A stretch of DNA of 64,000 nucleotides from Acetobacteraceae bacterium (GTDB lineage: Bacteria; Pseudomonadota; Alphaproteobacteria; Acetobacterales; Acetobacteraceae). How positions within the stretch are numbered: the stretch's first letter is position 1; each line of letters opens with the position of its first letter. The position numbers and the translations under genes are program-made. The notes below the pieces were generated by a model, which was not told where the DNA came from, did no database searches, and worked only from the letters and a program-made list of their open reading frames with translations. Below are positions 45,322 to 55,095 of this stretch, in pieces. The stretch lies in the NCBI GenBank assembly GCA_027482245.1, contig JAIXWG010000034.1:105289-169288 (forward strand), in the 5' to 3' direction.

Positions 45322-46572
45322 ATGGATCGCCGCGATATCGACGAGAGTTTGGAGGAGAGCCGGAACTTCCGCGTACTGGTTGTGGATGACGAACCGGCGG
45401 TGGTTGCGCAGCTCAGTGATGGGCTGCGTGTGCTCGGATATGATGTGCTGCAGGCATCTAACGTCCAAACAGCGCTGTCGACCCTGGCAGCCGATCCCAC
45501 CATCACGGTCGTGGTCAGTGATGTGCGGATGCCGGAGTCGGATGGGCTCGGTCTCGCGCGCCGTATCATGAGCGAACGCAGCGATTCCGACGCTGTCGAA
45601 GTCGTGCTCATCACTGGCCATGCGACGATCGAGGATGCTGCCGCCGCCGTCCGCGCCCGAGCGGTCGATTTTTTGCGTAAGCCCTTCAGGTTGCGCGAGG
45701 CGGGGGACGCCGTTGCCAGGGCGCATGACCGCGCCAAGGTCCGTCGCCGCAAGTTGGCGCAACAGAAGCAGGTGGAAAGGCGGCTCCGCGAGCTTGATTC
45801 TGGGCCCATTGAAGCCACGACTGCTTCCCGCGGTCGGTCAGACGATTCTGGAGCGTCCTTGATTCCGCATGACGGGGAGAATGCCCATCGGCGGGAGATG
45901 CGGGCAATATCCCATGCGCTGAGGACGCCCCTCGTCGCCATCGCGGGCAGCACCGACCTGCTGACGCGGGATGTGGGGCTCTGCGACGCCCGTGCGCAGG
46001 AGCATCTCGACCTGCTGCGCGATGGCGTCAAGGACGCCATCGCAGCCGTCACACTGGTAGAAGAGCTGAAGCAACTCGATTCGACGCCGCCGGCCGCCGA
46101 GGCTGCCAATGTCGACGCATCGGCGATGCTAGACGCCGTCCTGCGTAGCCTTCAGGCACAGGGTGCCTTTGCTGGCTTTACCCTGCTGCCGATCGCCCCG
46201 GCTGCGGTGTGCCTGCGCTTCAGCAAGGATGAACTGCGGCGGCTTCTCGTGCACTGCCTGCTTTCCGTGCCGGCATGGGCCCGGCCGCGCTCCGGCATGC
46301 GTATTGCGTGGGCAATGCCAACGCCCTCTACCGCATCTCTCTCCATCGAGGTGTCGTCGCCAGGAGCCGCGCTGACTCTTGGTACGGGAACGGACTCTTG
46401 GCTGATGACCACCGCCGCGCCTGCGTCAGCGCTGACCAGGACGCAGGAAGGGCTTCGCTTCTCGATCGCGGAGCGCCTGGCTTCGCGAAATAACGCCACC
46501 TTGCGGTCTTACGGCGGTGGCGAGGGACGGATGACCATCGTCCTGCACGCCCCCCGGTGCGCCTGCTTGTGA
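45322..46572 (+). CDS. Receiver-histidine kinase hybrid with degenerate ATPase domain
   Basis: A 416-residue cytoplasmic protein. Residues about 12-130 are a receiver domain (FRVLVVDDEPAVVAQ, phospho-Asp in VVVSDVRMPESDG, Lys in FLRKPFRLREA), followed by a coiled coil and a HisKA-like helix with REMRAISHALRTPLVAIAGS. The C-terminal third should be the HATPase domain, but the N-box Asn and G1 motif are missing and only a faint G2 remains (GLRFSIAERLASRN). ATP binding is therefore doubtful. The longer frame from 45253 has no ribosome site. Its stop overlaps the next gene. Confidence 0.78.
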   Translation: MDRRDIDESLEESRNFRVLVVDDEPAVVAQLSDGLRVLGYDVLQASNVQTALSTLAADPTITVVVSDVRMPESDGLGLARRIMSERSDSDAVEVVLITGHATIEDAAAAVRARAVDFLRKPFRLREAGDAVARAHDRAKVRRRKLAQQKQVERRLRELDSGPIEATTASRGRSDDSGASLIPHDGENAHRREMRAISHALRTPLVAIAGSTDLLTRDVGLCDARAQEHLDLLRDGVKDAIAAVTLVEELKQLDSTPPAAEAANVDASAMLDAVLRSLQAQGAFAGFTLLPIAPAAVCLRFSKDELRRLLVHCLLSVPAWARPRSGMRIAWAMPTPSTASLSIEVSSPGAALTLGTGTDSWLMTTAAPASALTRTQEGLRFSIAERLASRNNATLRSYGGGEGRMTIVLHAPRCACL

Positions 46573-47774
46573 CCGGCGCCTTCGTGGCCCCGCCTCCGCT
46601 GCGACAGCGCCTGCCTGCTGCCGTCCAAGCCACCGGCCTTCCCGGACTCCTCGTGCTGCTGGCGACTGAGCGGCGGGAAATGGCGTCGTTCTCGGCACGC
46701 GGATCGGGCGCGGTTCGCATGCATGCGACGACAGCAGCCGCGAACCTGGCCCGGCTTGTGGGATTGATGAAACTTCTTCATGGCCTCGCGGCAGGCCGGC
46801 AGCCATGGAACACCGAGGCCGAGAGCGTCGGGGGTGGTGTTATCGGCCGTCATCTGCAGGCGATCGTGGCGCACAAGCATCTGGATCCTCGCCAGATTGC
46901 CGTGACGCACAGCTTCGGCGTCCTCACCCGGCCGCCGCTCCCCGTTGTCGCGCCAGTCGCCTTCAGCGATCGGGACAAGGCCCGCGCCCCATCAGACGGC
47001 CATAACCACCTGTCGGTCAGCGCCCAACTGATCGGCCATGCTTCGGGCTCGTCGCGCATCGAAACCGCGCGCCTGCTGAGCCTGAGGGACCACGGTCATG
47101 GTGGCGTGGTTGTTGTGTCCATCGATCCGCCGACGATGTCGACCATGCGCCGACGCGTCTTCGGAACTGCTGCCGTTCGCGCTACGCTGGTGTGCGATGC
47201 CAGCACAGGACGCCCGTGCATGGACATCGCGGAGGCCCATTACCTGGTCGCCGCCTCCCTGTTCGTGGTGGTCGGCTGGCTCGCAGCTGCTTCGGGCCAG
47301 GCCGCGCAAGGCAAACCGCGGACCCTGTTCAGCGCCAGCCTTGCAGTACCCGGCGCACCCCTGCCAGTCTTCGTCACGCTCGACGCATCGGCCGAAAGCG
47401 ACATGCTTATGGTGGACCATTGGGGCCAACGACTGGTGGTCGCGCTGCTATTGATCTCGGCCGCGGCCATGCAGGAGGCAAGCCGGCAGCGTATTCGTCG
47501 GCAGCCCGAGCAGCAAGAGGGGCAGCGCGCGCTAGTCCTCGCTACCCACGCTGAACTGTCGCGGAGGGAGCTTCTGCATTTCGGGGCAGTGGGCCTGGGC
47601 ACGGGCCTCGGCCTTTCCTTCGTCTATTCGACGATCGAGGGTTTCGGCGGATCTGCCATGCTGACGAACGGTGCCGTGGGCGGCCTGGAGGTCAAGGTCA
47701 TGCTCGCCGCCGCATGCACTCCGCCCGCCACCCAGACGGCCGACGACGGCAAGGGGGCCTCAGATGGACCATAA
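46557..47774 (+). CDS. Degenerate histidine-kinase-like protein (ATPase-domain fragment)
   Basis: A 405-residue protein from a GTG at 46557 inside the upstream gene's 3' end. Only its C-terminus is recognisable: HFGAVGLGTGLGLSFVYSTI followed by EGFGG is an intact HATPase G2 box, and QRLVVALLLISAAAMQEASR sits where an N-box (NLALNARDAM) should be but lacks Asn. The first 250 residues have no clear domain. Codon use is consistent with coding. It could supply ATPase-like function to the degenerate kinase just upstream, or be decaying. It overlaps the following regulator gene by 11 bp. Confidence 0.55.
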   Translation: MRLLVTGAFVAPPPLRQRLPAAVQATGLPGLLVLLATERREMASFSARGSGAVRMHATTAAANLARLVGLMKLLHGLAAGRQPWNTEAESVGGGVIGRHLQAIVAHKHLDPRQIAVTHSFGVLTRPPLPVVAPVAFSDRDKARAPSDGHNHLSVSAQLIGHASGSSRIETARLLSLRDHGHGGVVVVSIDPPTMSTMRRRVFGTAAVRATLVCDASTGRPCMDIAEAHYLVAASLFVVVGWLAAASGQAAQGKPRTLFSASLAVPGAPLPVFVTLDASAESDMLMVDHWGQRLVVALLLISAAAMQEASRQRIRRQPEQQEGQRALVLATHAELSRRELLHFGAVGLGTGLGLSFVYSTIEGFGGSAMLTNGAVGGLEVKVMLAAACTPPATQTADDGKGASDGP

Positions 47775-48531
47775 CACGCGGTCCATGCAGCCGACGCGGA
47801 TCCTACTGGTGGATGACGATGCCGCCTTCTGCGACCAGGCTTCCGCCTATCTCGCCCAGCACGGTTGCAACGTGCTGGCGCTGACCGATCCCCTCGGCCT
47901 TCCCGAGGCGCTCGCGGAGTTCAGGCCGCAACTTGTCCTGCTTGACCAGCGGCTTGGCGTCGTCAGTGGCACCGAGGTACTGAAGACGCTGCGCAATGGC
48001 ACCACCACGCCCTGTATCATCATAACGGGTTGCTCCGACCCCTTGGACCGTATCGTCAACCTGGAACTCGGCGCTGATGATGAGGTCGAGAAGTCGATGG
48101 CGCCACGCGAATTGATCGCCCGTATCCGAGGCGTTCTGCGCCGATCGGGACTGCACGAAGACTCGGCTTTCGACGTCGGTCGGGCGGTTCCGGCGTACGA
48201 TGGGATGCGCGGCGCGCTGCCCGCTGCGGCGCGGTCAGGCTGGCGCTTCGATACGGGGCGCCGGCTGCTGCTCAGGCCAGATGGCTCCAACTGCGACCTG
48301 ACGACCGCCGAATACGAGACCTTCCGCGTACTTCACGATGCGCTGGGAGAGACGGTCGCACGGTCCGAACTGAGCCTGCGCGTTTTCCACCGGCCGTGGC
48401 GCGCCAATGACAGGGGGGTCGACACGGTCATCAAGAAGCTGCGGCAAAAGATCGAGCGTGACACCTCGGACCCGCAATGCATCAAGACGGTGCGTCAGGT
48501 AGGCTACGTGTTCGTGGGCTTTCCCGACTGA
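47764..48531 (+). CDS. OmpR/PhoB-family response regulator
   Basis: A 255-residue response regulator: receiver (about 10-130) with acidic pocket VDDD, phospho-Asp D61 (LVLLDQRLG), Thr/Ser region IIITGCSDPLDRI and Lys in DEVEKSMAPREL, then a winged-helix DNA-binding domain (about 160-252, LTTAEYETFRVLHDALGETV, RGVDTVIKKLRQKIERD, IKTVRQVGYVFVGFP). The DEVEKS stretch differs from the usual DYLTKPF. A close paralogue is at 60819. It follows two degenerate kinase-like genes and is coupled to a small protein. Confidence 0.93.
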   Translation: MDHNTRSMQPTRILLVDDDAAFCDQASAYLAQHGCNVLALTDPLGLPEALAEFRPQLVLLDQRLGVVSGTEVLKTLRNGTTTPCIIITGCSDPLDRIVNLELGADDEVEKSMAPRELIARIRGVLRRSGLHEDSAFDVGRAVPAYDGMRGALPAAARSGWRFDTGRRLLLRPDGSNCDLTTAEYETFRVLHDALGETVARSELSLRVFHRPWRANDRGVDTVIKKLRQKIERDTSDPQCIKTVRQVGYVFVGFPD

Positions 48532-48746
48532 TGGAGCACGCCGGGAAAACGCCGGTGTCAGCATCGAGCCGGCCAGTCGATATACACCGCCTGTCGCAGC
48601 ACCTTGCCATCATGAGCCTGGCTGCGGAACTGGCAGAGATCGCGGTGCGGCGCCACGATGACGGGGAGGCGCTGTCGCGAATTGGAGTCATCCTTGATGA
48701 ACTGCAGCGATTGAGGGAATGGACGACGGCGTTGAAGGCGAGTTGA
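48531..48746 (+). CDS. Small helical protein coupled to the response regulator
   Basis: A 71-residue protein whose ATG overlaps the regulator stop (TGATG). The sequence is mostly a helical hairpin (HRLSQHLAIMSLAAELAEIA, GEALSRIGVILDELQRLREW). No family recognised. Size and position suggest an accessory or histidine-phosphotransfer-like partner, but the single His in that stretch is not in a recognised HPt context. Confidence 0.55.
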   Translation: MEHAGKTPVSASSRPVDIHRLSQHLAIMSLAAELAEIAVRRHDDGEALSRIGVILDELQRLREWTTALKAS

Positions 48747-49946
48747 GGCTGCTCATGGTCATGCCCTGAAATAGCCGCTTAAACCGGAAGCGGCACGCGC
48801 GGGAACGCCGGCCGCTTGACCGTCGCGATATACCCTCGCGAGCATCACGCCGCGCCGCGCCAGCGTGTCACGGTCGGAGGTGAACGGCACTGGTCTTCCC
48901 GTAGGCTCCAACCGTTGGGGGACGGAGCGGAGACGGCGAAGAAGGCAGCCGAGAGCTACTCGCCTGACCTTCTGGGACGAGTGGCCAGAATGCTACTTGA
49001 TGGTGCTGGGGAGCGGGGCTCGCAATGGGTGGCGGTCGGCTCGATCGCTTCCACGGTCTGCCACGTCCGCCGATCGCACCGCTCAGCAGCCACGGCCGCG
49101 CTCTGCGGTGCGCGTAGCTCACCTTTGGGTTGGTTGGCTCGCGGCGGGATAGGTGAGGGCGGAGATAGGGTGCATTAAGCCCGCGCACGTCGGCGCCCGA
49201 GGTGTGCGGAAGGTCCGGTGCCGACGGCGCCGCGAGGGGATGGCCGTCGCGTTCCGCGCTTGATGCGGCGTAGTGGCCGGCGCGATGAGAGGAGCAGTCG
49301 GTCTGTTCGGGACCGATGTCATCCAGCGCCGTGGCCCATGGCGTGCGTTCGAGGCCGCGGAGTCTGTGTTCTTCCAAGAAGCACTGGTTCAAGCACCGCG
49401 CCTCGTCCAGCCGATCGGCAACACTCCGCCTGCTGAGGTAGAGGCGCGTTGCTAAGTCACCCAGGACGTCCTGCTATCGGCGCTCTGCCACACAGGAACC
49501 AGCATCCAGTATACCCAACGCAGCGCAAGCCGCTTTCAAAGCAGCCCGCGCAGCCGCCACCGCGGCGTAGGTTGAATGCCATTGCATCCCGGACGCGAAA
49601 TCCGTGACATGGGAAAGCCGTAGCCGCCAGACGATCGGCCCATGCCCGCGATGACCGCTTCGGCGCTTGACGCCGAGCCGCGCACGCGATCGCAGTAACG
49701 AAATCGTGCGACCGCGCAAGATGGAAGCCGCGAGCGTATCCATGCAATTCGGAAACAGAAATTTTCTATTCCGTGTGGGGTTGCTGCGGCAGCCGTAAGA
49801 TTGTCGCAACGCTCATCAGGCACGCGACATGAGGCGGTGCAGCGCGCCGGGGACGATCATGGTCGCCATGCTGTTGTTGGGCATCCGACCCTCGCGCGCT
49901 CGTCCTGTCTGGCGGCACTGGCACGGATAGCGTGGGAGGTAGCGTC
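48747..49946. other. 1.2-kb stretch without a credible gene
   Basis: Open frames on both strands (for example 48816-49178 forward and 49457-49747 reverse) resemble no family and have arginine/serine-rich shadow composition. The 3' end includes a ribosome site for the kinase at 49947. It may be decayed island DNA. Confidence 0.5.
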
Positions 49947-51773
49947 GTGCAGGGCTTTCTCGAGACCAAGGCCATGCTGTTCTCCGCCGGCATCGCGAGC
50001 CTGATTGGCAGCTTTCTGATGCTGCGCGACAGCGCCCGTGCCCTGGAGGGAGGTTCAAGGCCCGTTCCGGCCGTCTGGCTGGCCGCCGCCTTGCTGCAAG
50101 CCGTGGCGACCTTCGGCCATGCGCTGCGAGGCGAACTGCCGGCCTGGGCCGCCTTCGGCGTGGTGAACACGGTGCAGATTCTCGCCGTGAGCCTGCTCTG
50201 GCTCGGTGCAGGCCACCTCAAGGGCGAGGCACGGCCGGCCTGGATGGCTGTGCTGCCGTCCGCGGCCTGGCTGGCCGCCTACCTGGTGCCCGGTACCATG
50301 GTGTCGCAGCCGCTGCGGCTCGCGATCTACGTGCCGCTAACGTATGGGCCGCTCCTCTGGGCGGTCGTGGATCTGTTCGGCGTCTGGCGGCGGCAGCAGG
50401 TCCGGGCGGCGCTGGATATGGCGGTCATGGCTGGCCTCATGGCGGCCTGCCTCCTGGGCGTGGTCGTCTATACCATTGTCTTTCCGCGCCTGCCGGACGA
50501 CGCGAAGGCGATGTTTGTCGGCTTGCCCGGCCTAGTCACGTCGCTCTACGCGACCACACTGCCTTTTCTCATGCTCGCGGTCGGCCGGGAATTGGACTCG
50601 ATCCACGAACGCGAGCGCCGGGAAGCCGCGCTCCAGGCGGGGCGCGTTGAGGTCGAGCGGCTTCATGCCGCGCTGCCGGCGATCGTGTTCCTCGCCCGTG
50701 TCACGATTGGTGACCAATCCATCAAGGTGGAGCACCTCTATCGCGGTGGCGATTCTCCCTTCGTCTTCGGCTGGCAGCCCGGCGAGCTGCCATCCTTCTA
50801 CGCCCTCGCCAACATTTCCGACTACGGCACGGCCAAGGTGACCGAGCATTTCCGCAAGACGGTCGAGGCGGGCGAGAATAAGTGGGAATGGCGCATCAGG
50901 CGTCCGGATGGATCCTGGAGCTGGATCCGCACCCGGGCCAGGCTGCTCGCCCGGCTCCCGAGCGGCGCGGCCGAGATCGTCGGCTACAACCTCAACATCG
51001 ATCGGGAGCGAGAGGCAGAGGCGCGCGCCATGGCCACCGCCCGCCTGGCCTCGGTCGGGGAGATGGCCGGCGGCTTGGCCCATGAGATACGCCAGCCCCT
51101 GCAGAGCATCTCCCTGGCGGCGGAAATTGCGCAGTTCAAGCTGCAAGAGGGCGACGTCCGTGAGGTGTCGAGCAGGCTCGACTGGATTGTCGACCAGACG
51201 CAGCGGACATCGGACCTGATCGAAAGTCTCCGCCGCTTTGCCCGCGGCGCGGAGGGTGCAGCCGGGAGCAAAGCGGTATGCGTGGGGACGGTGATCGATG
51301 CATCTTTGCAACTTATGCGCGGCAGCCTGCGCGATGGGCTGATCGATGTGGATGTCGTGGTGCCCGAAAAGCTCCCTGCCGTGCAGGGTCAATCGGTCCT
51401 GATTGAGCAGGTGCTGTCCAACCTGCTGCTGAACGCCCGCGACGCGCTGGCCGGCCAAGCCACCGGGATGCCGCGCAGGATCAGGATTGAAGTGGCGCCG
51501 GGGCCCGAGCTGACTGTGCAACTGGTCATCTCCGATACGGGTGGTGGGATTCCGGAATCGGTGATGGCGCGGCTTTTTGAGCCCTTCGTGACCACCAAGG
51601 GGCCGGACAGGGGTACCGGCCTTGGCCTCTCGATCTGCCATGGCATCATCAGGGAAATGGATGGCCGCATCGAGGCGAGAAACGACGGCGCAGGCGCCGT
51701 CTTCACCATCACGCTGCCGGCGGCGGAAGCGGATCTGGACGGACGCAGTGTGCCTCAGCATGCGGGACCGTAG
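49947..51773 (+). CDS. Multi-pass membrane PAS sensor histidine kinase
   Basis: A 608-residue kinase from GTG 49947 (GGGAGG seven bases upstream; GTG 49932 is also in frame). About seven transmembrane helices (residues 5-215) replace the periplasmic sensor of its relatives. They are followed by a PAS domain (about 235-345, VFGWQPGELPSFYALANISD), HisKA with VGEMAGGLAHEIRQPLQSIS, and HATPase with SVLIEQVLSNLLLNARDALA, ISDTGGGIPESVMARLFEP and TKGPDRGTGLGLSICHG. The kinase core is nearly the same as in the proteins at 35891 and 61787. No regulator adjoins it. Confidence 0.9.
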   Translation: MQGFLETKAMLFSAGIASLIGSFLMLRDSARALEGGSRPVPAVWLAAALLQAVATFGHALRGELPAWAAFGVVNTVQILAVSLLWLGAGHLKGEARPAWMAVLPSAAWLAAYLVPGTMVSQPLRLAIYVPLTYGPLLWAVVDLFGVWRRQQVRAALDMAVMAGLMAACLLGVVVYTIVFPRLPDDAKAMFVGLPGLVTSLYATTLPFLMLAVGRELDSIHERERREAALQAGRVEVERLHAALPAIVFLARVTIGDQSIKVEHLYRGGDSPFVFGWQPGELPSFYALANISDYGTAKVTEHFRKTVEAGENKWEWRIRRPDGSWSWIRTRARLLARLPSGAAEIVGYNLNIDREREAEARAMATARLASVGEMAGGLAHEIRQPLQSISLAAEIAQFKLQEGDVREVSSRLDWIVDQTQRTSDLIESLRRFARGAEGAAGSKAVCVGTVIDASLQLMRGSLRDGLIDVDVVVPEKLPAVQGQSVLIEQVLSNLLLNARDALAGQATGMPRRIRIEVAPGPELTVQLVISDTGGGIPESVMARLFEPFVTTKGPDRGTGLGLSICHGIIREMDGRIEARNDGAGAVFTITLPAAEADLDGRSVPQHAGP

Positions 51774-51904
51774 CGAGCGTGGACCAGGGCTGCGCCATTA
51801 GGCGCGACGCCAGTCGACAAAAGGACTCATTGTCCCCTCGTCGCTGAACGATAACCCACACGACTCTCCATGCGTCTGCGCCACTTCTGCGCGACGTTGC
51901 GGAC

Positions 51905-53017
51905 ATGGATTCTACCGACCTCCGTCGCCGGCCCGAACGCGTTTTTCGGCGTTCGCTGGTTTCCACGACAGTGTGCGCGGCGCCGCTGCTGATGCAAGCG
52001 CGGGCTGGTTGGGCTGTTGCGTCGACGGGTGCGCCGACTTGGCGCAGCTTCAAGTCCCGCTTCTTGTCGCAGGACGGCCGCATCGTCGATCCGGCATCGC
52101 CGGATATCACGCATTCTGAGGGCCAGGCCTGGGCGCTTCTGCTGGCGGAGCATCATGATGACCGGGAGGCATTCGGGCGCATCCTGGCATGGACGCGCCA
52201 GCGGCTTGCGGTGCGGACGGACCGGCTTCTTGCGTGGCGGTACCGCACTGATGCGGGTGGTGTCGTTGACGACCACAACAACGCGACGGATGCCGATCTC
52301 TGCTACGCCTGGACGCTACTTCGCGCATCGCGGCGCTGGCCGCGTGATGGCCTGCGCAGCGCCGCCATCGCCATCGCGACCGATATCCGCCGAAATCTCA
52401 TGCGCCAGGTCGGTAGCCGTTGGCTACTGCTGCCGGGTGCCCGCGGCTTCGAGCATGACCGCTTCGTCGTCGTGAACCCGTCCTACTACGTGTTCGGCGC
52501 GCTGGATGATCTGTCCGACGCGCTGGAGGATGACGCATGGAGTCGGCTCGCCGACCATGGCGAGCATCTGTTGCGAGACGCGCGCTTCGGTCGCTGGGCG
52601 CTGACGCCGGACTGGGTGCGCGTGGCGCGCCAGGACGGCCGGGTGAGCATGCTGCCAGGTCGCGGGGAGCGCTTCAGCTACGACGCGGTGCGCGTGCCGC
52701 TCTACCTGACATGGTCGAGGCGCTCCGTGCGCGGCCTGCTCGCACCCTATGTGTCCTTCTGGGCGGACAGTGCGCATGCGTATCTGCCGGCTTGGACCAC
52801 GCTGACCGATGACCGGCCTTCGCCGTACGCGGCGGGGCCCGGCATTCGCGCCATCGCATCGCTCGTGCTGGCCGCGGCGGGCAAGTCGCCGGCAGATCTG
52901 CCGCCGCCCGGCGGTGAGCCCGACAACTACTACCACGCCGCGCTCGCGCTGCTGGCCCGGGCGGCGGGGCAGGAGATCGGTCAATTCCCGGTGGCGACCC
53001 AGTCATCGGCAGCATGA
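51905..53017 (+). CDS. Glycoside hydrolase family 8 (endoglucanase-like), secreted
   Basis: A 370-residue GH8 protein. An RR-containing N-terminus (RRSLVSTTVCAAPLLMQARA) looks like a signal peptide. GH8 motifs are visible: ITHSEGQAWALLLAEHHDD with the putative acid Glu, NNATDADLCYAWTLLRASR with the conserved Asp, and NPSYYVFGALDDL. GH8 enzymes (BcsZ type) cut beta-1,4-glucans during cellulose or related polysaccharide export. Here it begins a cluster of glycan genes on the forward strand; no bcsA is adjacent. Start at 51905 lacks a clear ribosome site. Confidence 0.85.
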   Translation: MDSTDLRRRPERVFRRSLVSTTVCAAPLLMQARAGWAVASTGAPTWRSFKSRFLSQDGRIVDPASPDITHSEGQAWALLLAEHHDDREAFGRILAWTRQRLAVRTDRLLAWRYRTDAGGVVDDHNNATDADLCYAWTLLRASRRWPRDGLRSAAIAIATDIRRNLMRQVGSRWLLLPGARGFEHDRFVVVNPSYYVFGALDDLSDALEDDAWSRLADHGEHLLRDARFGRWALTPDWVRVARQDGRVSMLPGRGERFSYDAVRVPLYLTWSRRSVRGLLAPYVSFWADSAHAYLPAWTTLTDDRPSPYAAGPGIRAIASLVLAAAGKSPADLPPPGGEPDNYYHAALALLARAAGQEIGQFPVATQSSAA

Positions 53018-53054
53018 GCGGATCGCGTCCGATGCTTCTCGAGGTGACCTGCAC

Positions 53055-53591
53055 ATGGATGGGCTGAATGAGCCGATGATGCCGGAACGGCGCCGGCGGA
53101 CTTACAGTGAGGATCTGGACGTCGCATTGGGCCAGCGCATCCGCCGCCTCCGCCTGATCCGCAATATGTCGCAAAACGATCTGGCGCGGCATTTGGGCAT
53201 GACGTTCCAGCAGATCCAGAAATACGAAATGGGACGGAACAGGATTTCCGTCGGCTCGATGGTGATGATTGCGCAGGCTCTCGATACGTCGGTGGCCCTG
53301 CTGATGCATGGGCTCGAAGCGCATCTCGAGCGCGGCACGCGGGACCAGGAGCGTTCGCTAACAAGCAAAGAACTGATGGAGGAGGCGCGGCAGTTGGCCG
53401 AGGGGCTGGAGATGATGGGCCTCTTCAACGCCATCGGCTCCGCGGAAGCGCGTACAACATTGCGTTCGCTGGCGGTGATGTTTCAGGCGCTGCCGGAGGA
53501 AGGTAACGGGGATGCGGCGACACCGAAGCGAAGGAACCGCGCTCGCTCGCCGGCGGATGACAGTCTGCCGGCCCTTATGGTGTCGGGATGA
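53055..53591 (+). CDS. XRE-family transcriptional regulator
   Basis: A 178-residue regulator with an N-terminal HTH_3 domain (about 26-80: GQRIRRLRLIRNMSQNDLAR, HLGMTFQQIQKYEMGRNRIS) and a C-terminal helical part (SKELMEEARQLAEGLEMMGL) ending in a basic tail. Such proteins are common in alphaproteobacteria and often control surface or lifestyle genes. The ATG at 53055 was chosen; the open frame extends upstream into the GH8 gene. Its stop overlaps the next gene (ATGA), placing it in the polysaccharide operon. Confidence 0.86.
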   Translation: MDGLNEPMMPERRRRTYSEDLDVALGQRIRRLRLIRNMSQNDLARHLGMTFQQIQKYEMGRNRISVGSMVMIAQALDTSVALLMHGLEAHLERGTRDQERSLTSKELMEEARQLAEGLEMMGLFNAIGSAEARTTLRSLAVMFQALPEEGNGDAATPKRRNRARSPADDSLPALMVSG

Positions 53592-54733
53592 AAAGGCTCC
53601 CCAACGTGGTGCCGCGGAGTTCGACGTTGATCGCCGGCCAGCCTACGGAAACGACCACCTGGCCGTCCGCATTCCTGCCGGCAAATGATAAGGCCGCTGT
53701 CGACCCGTTCTATCGAGTGACACCGCTACGATCCGCCGAGACGTTGATCCCGCGAGTCCTGCAGGGCCGCGGTACGCGCTCAGCAAGCAGCTTCGTCGCA
53801 CGCGGTGTAGCCGTCATGGCGGAGGTCGCGGGTGCTGCGATCGTTGATTTCGTGTGGCCGCAACGCGTGCCAGAGATGTTAGTGGCACAGGGGCGCGCCC
53901 AACCCCTGGGCCTGTCAATGGTGCTGTTCCTGCATTGGTCGCCGGATGGTCAAGTGTCGGCGATGGTGCGCCGGCAAATGGCCTTGTGGCGCGAACAGGG
54001 CTTCACAGTTGTCTTCATTTCGAATGCAAAGGTGCCCGCTGCCGACTGGGATGCGGTCGGCGAATACGCGTCTTTGCTGATCCAGCGTGGCAATGCTGGC
54101 CGAGATTTTGGCGCGTGGCGCGATGCTTATCCCATCGCGACACGCTACTTTGGCGTGCCGAATGAATTGCTTCTTGCCAACGACAGCGTCCTCGGTCCGG
54201 TACGGCCAATTGCGCCCATCGTCGAGGCCTGGCGAAGGGCGGGGGAGGGAGTTTTCGGCATGACCGAGAGCATGGCACCAAAGCCGCATCTTCAATCCTA
54301 CCTCCTGCTCGCGAGGGGGGAGCGCGCCGTCGGGTCGGTGGTGCGCCATCTCCTCCGCTTCCAGAACTCACGGAGCAAGTGGTGGATCGTGCGCACTGGG
54401 GAGATTGCCCTGTCCAGCAGGGTGATCGCGGATGGCTTGCAATGCGGCGCTGTCTTCGGCTACGCGGAAACGTGCCGCGCCATAGATCCGGTGACCCGGC
54501 GTGAACTCGGATTGCGCTTCGCGGAAGATGCAACGCCGCAGCATTGGCCGCTCAACCCGACCATTCATCTGTGGCGACCGCTGGTCGAGCGGCTTGGCTT
54601 TCCCTACCTCAAGCGCGACCTGCTGCGCGCCATGCCCGATGCGCTAGCCTCATCCGCACCTTGGAGGCCACTCGTCACCAACAGCGACGCAGCACTGATC
54701 ACCGATCACCTCCGCATCATGGGCTTGCGGTGA
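53588..54733 (+). CDS. RgpF-like rhamnan synthesis protein
   Basis: A 381-residue protein. From about residue 95 it matches the rhamnan synthesis F (RgpF) family: LSMVLFLHWSPDGQVSAMVR, the hallmark RGNAGRDFGAWRDAYP, and ELLLANDSVLGPV, then HLWRPLVERLGFPYLKRDLL. RgpF-like proteins are thought to be glycosyltransferases of rhamnose-containing polysaccharides. The first 90 residues are unrelated to the family. Coupled to the XRE gene upstream and to a small protein downstream. Confidence 0.85.
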   Translation: MKRLPNVVPRSSTLIAGQPTETTTWPSAFLPANDKAAVDPFYRVTPLRSAETLIPRVLQGRGTRSASSFVARGVAVMAEVAGAAIVDFVWPQRVPEMLVAQGRAQPLGLSMVLFLHWSPDGQVSAMVRRQMALWREQGFTVVFISNAKVPAADWDAVGEYASLLIQRGNAGRDFGAWRDAYPIATRYFGVPNELLLANDSVLGPVRPIAPIVEAWRRAGEGVFGMTESMAPKPHLQSYLLLARGERAVGSVVRHLLRFQNSRSKWWIVRTGEIALSSRVIADGLQCGAVFGYAETCRAIDPVTRRELGLRFAEDATPQHWPLNPTIHLWRPLVERLGFPYLKRDLLRAMPDALASSAPWRPLVTNSDAALITDHLRIMGLR

Positions 54734-55095
54734 TGGCAGCGGGCATGCAACGGCAGCAAGCCCAACGCGGCGGTCTTTCCCGCGAGCCTGGCGTTTCTAT
54801 CGGCAAGCTTGATCAGTGCCGCCAGTCGGCGCGCGGCGCCTTCGACGCTACGCTCCAGGCGCGCGAGGCGGCGAAGGACCGTGCCAAACGCGCCGCGGCC
54901 ACTTACCGCATCGGCGAGGCCAGGCTGGAGAGAACGCTGCGCCGGTCCGGGATCGGACGACCTCGCCCCTTTGGTGGAAACACGATGGCGGGCGGAACCG
55001 TCGGCGACCTGCTGAGCGGGTCCATGAATGCGGTCGGCAAGACGGTCGCGAAGGCGGCCGTCGCGAAGGGGATTGTCCTGCTACTCCGTGGTTGA
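54733..55095 (+). CDS. Small protein of unknown function
   Basis: A 120-residue frame whose ATG overlaps the RgpF-like stop (TGATG). It has an Arg/Ala-rich helical part (AAKDRAKRAAATYRIGEARL) and a C-terminal hydrophobic/amphipathic stretch (MNAVGKTVAKAAVAKGIVLL). No family recognised. The overlap supports reality, but composition alone would be weak evidence. Confidence 0.45.
   Translation: MAAGMQRQQAQRGGLSREPGVSIGKLDQCRQSARGAFDATLQAREAAKDRAKRAAATYRIGEARLERTLRRSGIGRPRPFGGNTMAGGTVGDLLSGSMNAVGKTVAKAAVAKGIVLLLRG

Noticed and set aside
45097..46109. Reverse frames opposite the receiver-kinase gene
   Set aside because: Serine/Arg-rich shadow; the forward receiver domain is unmistakable.
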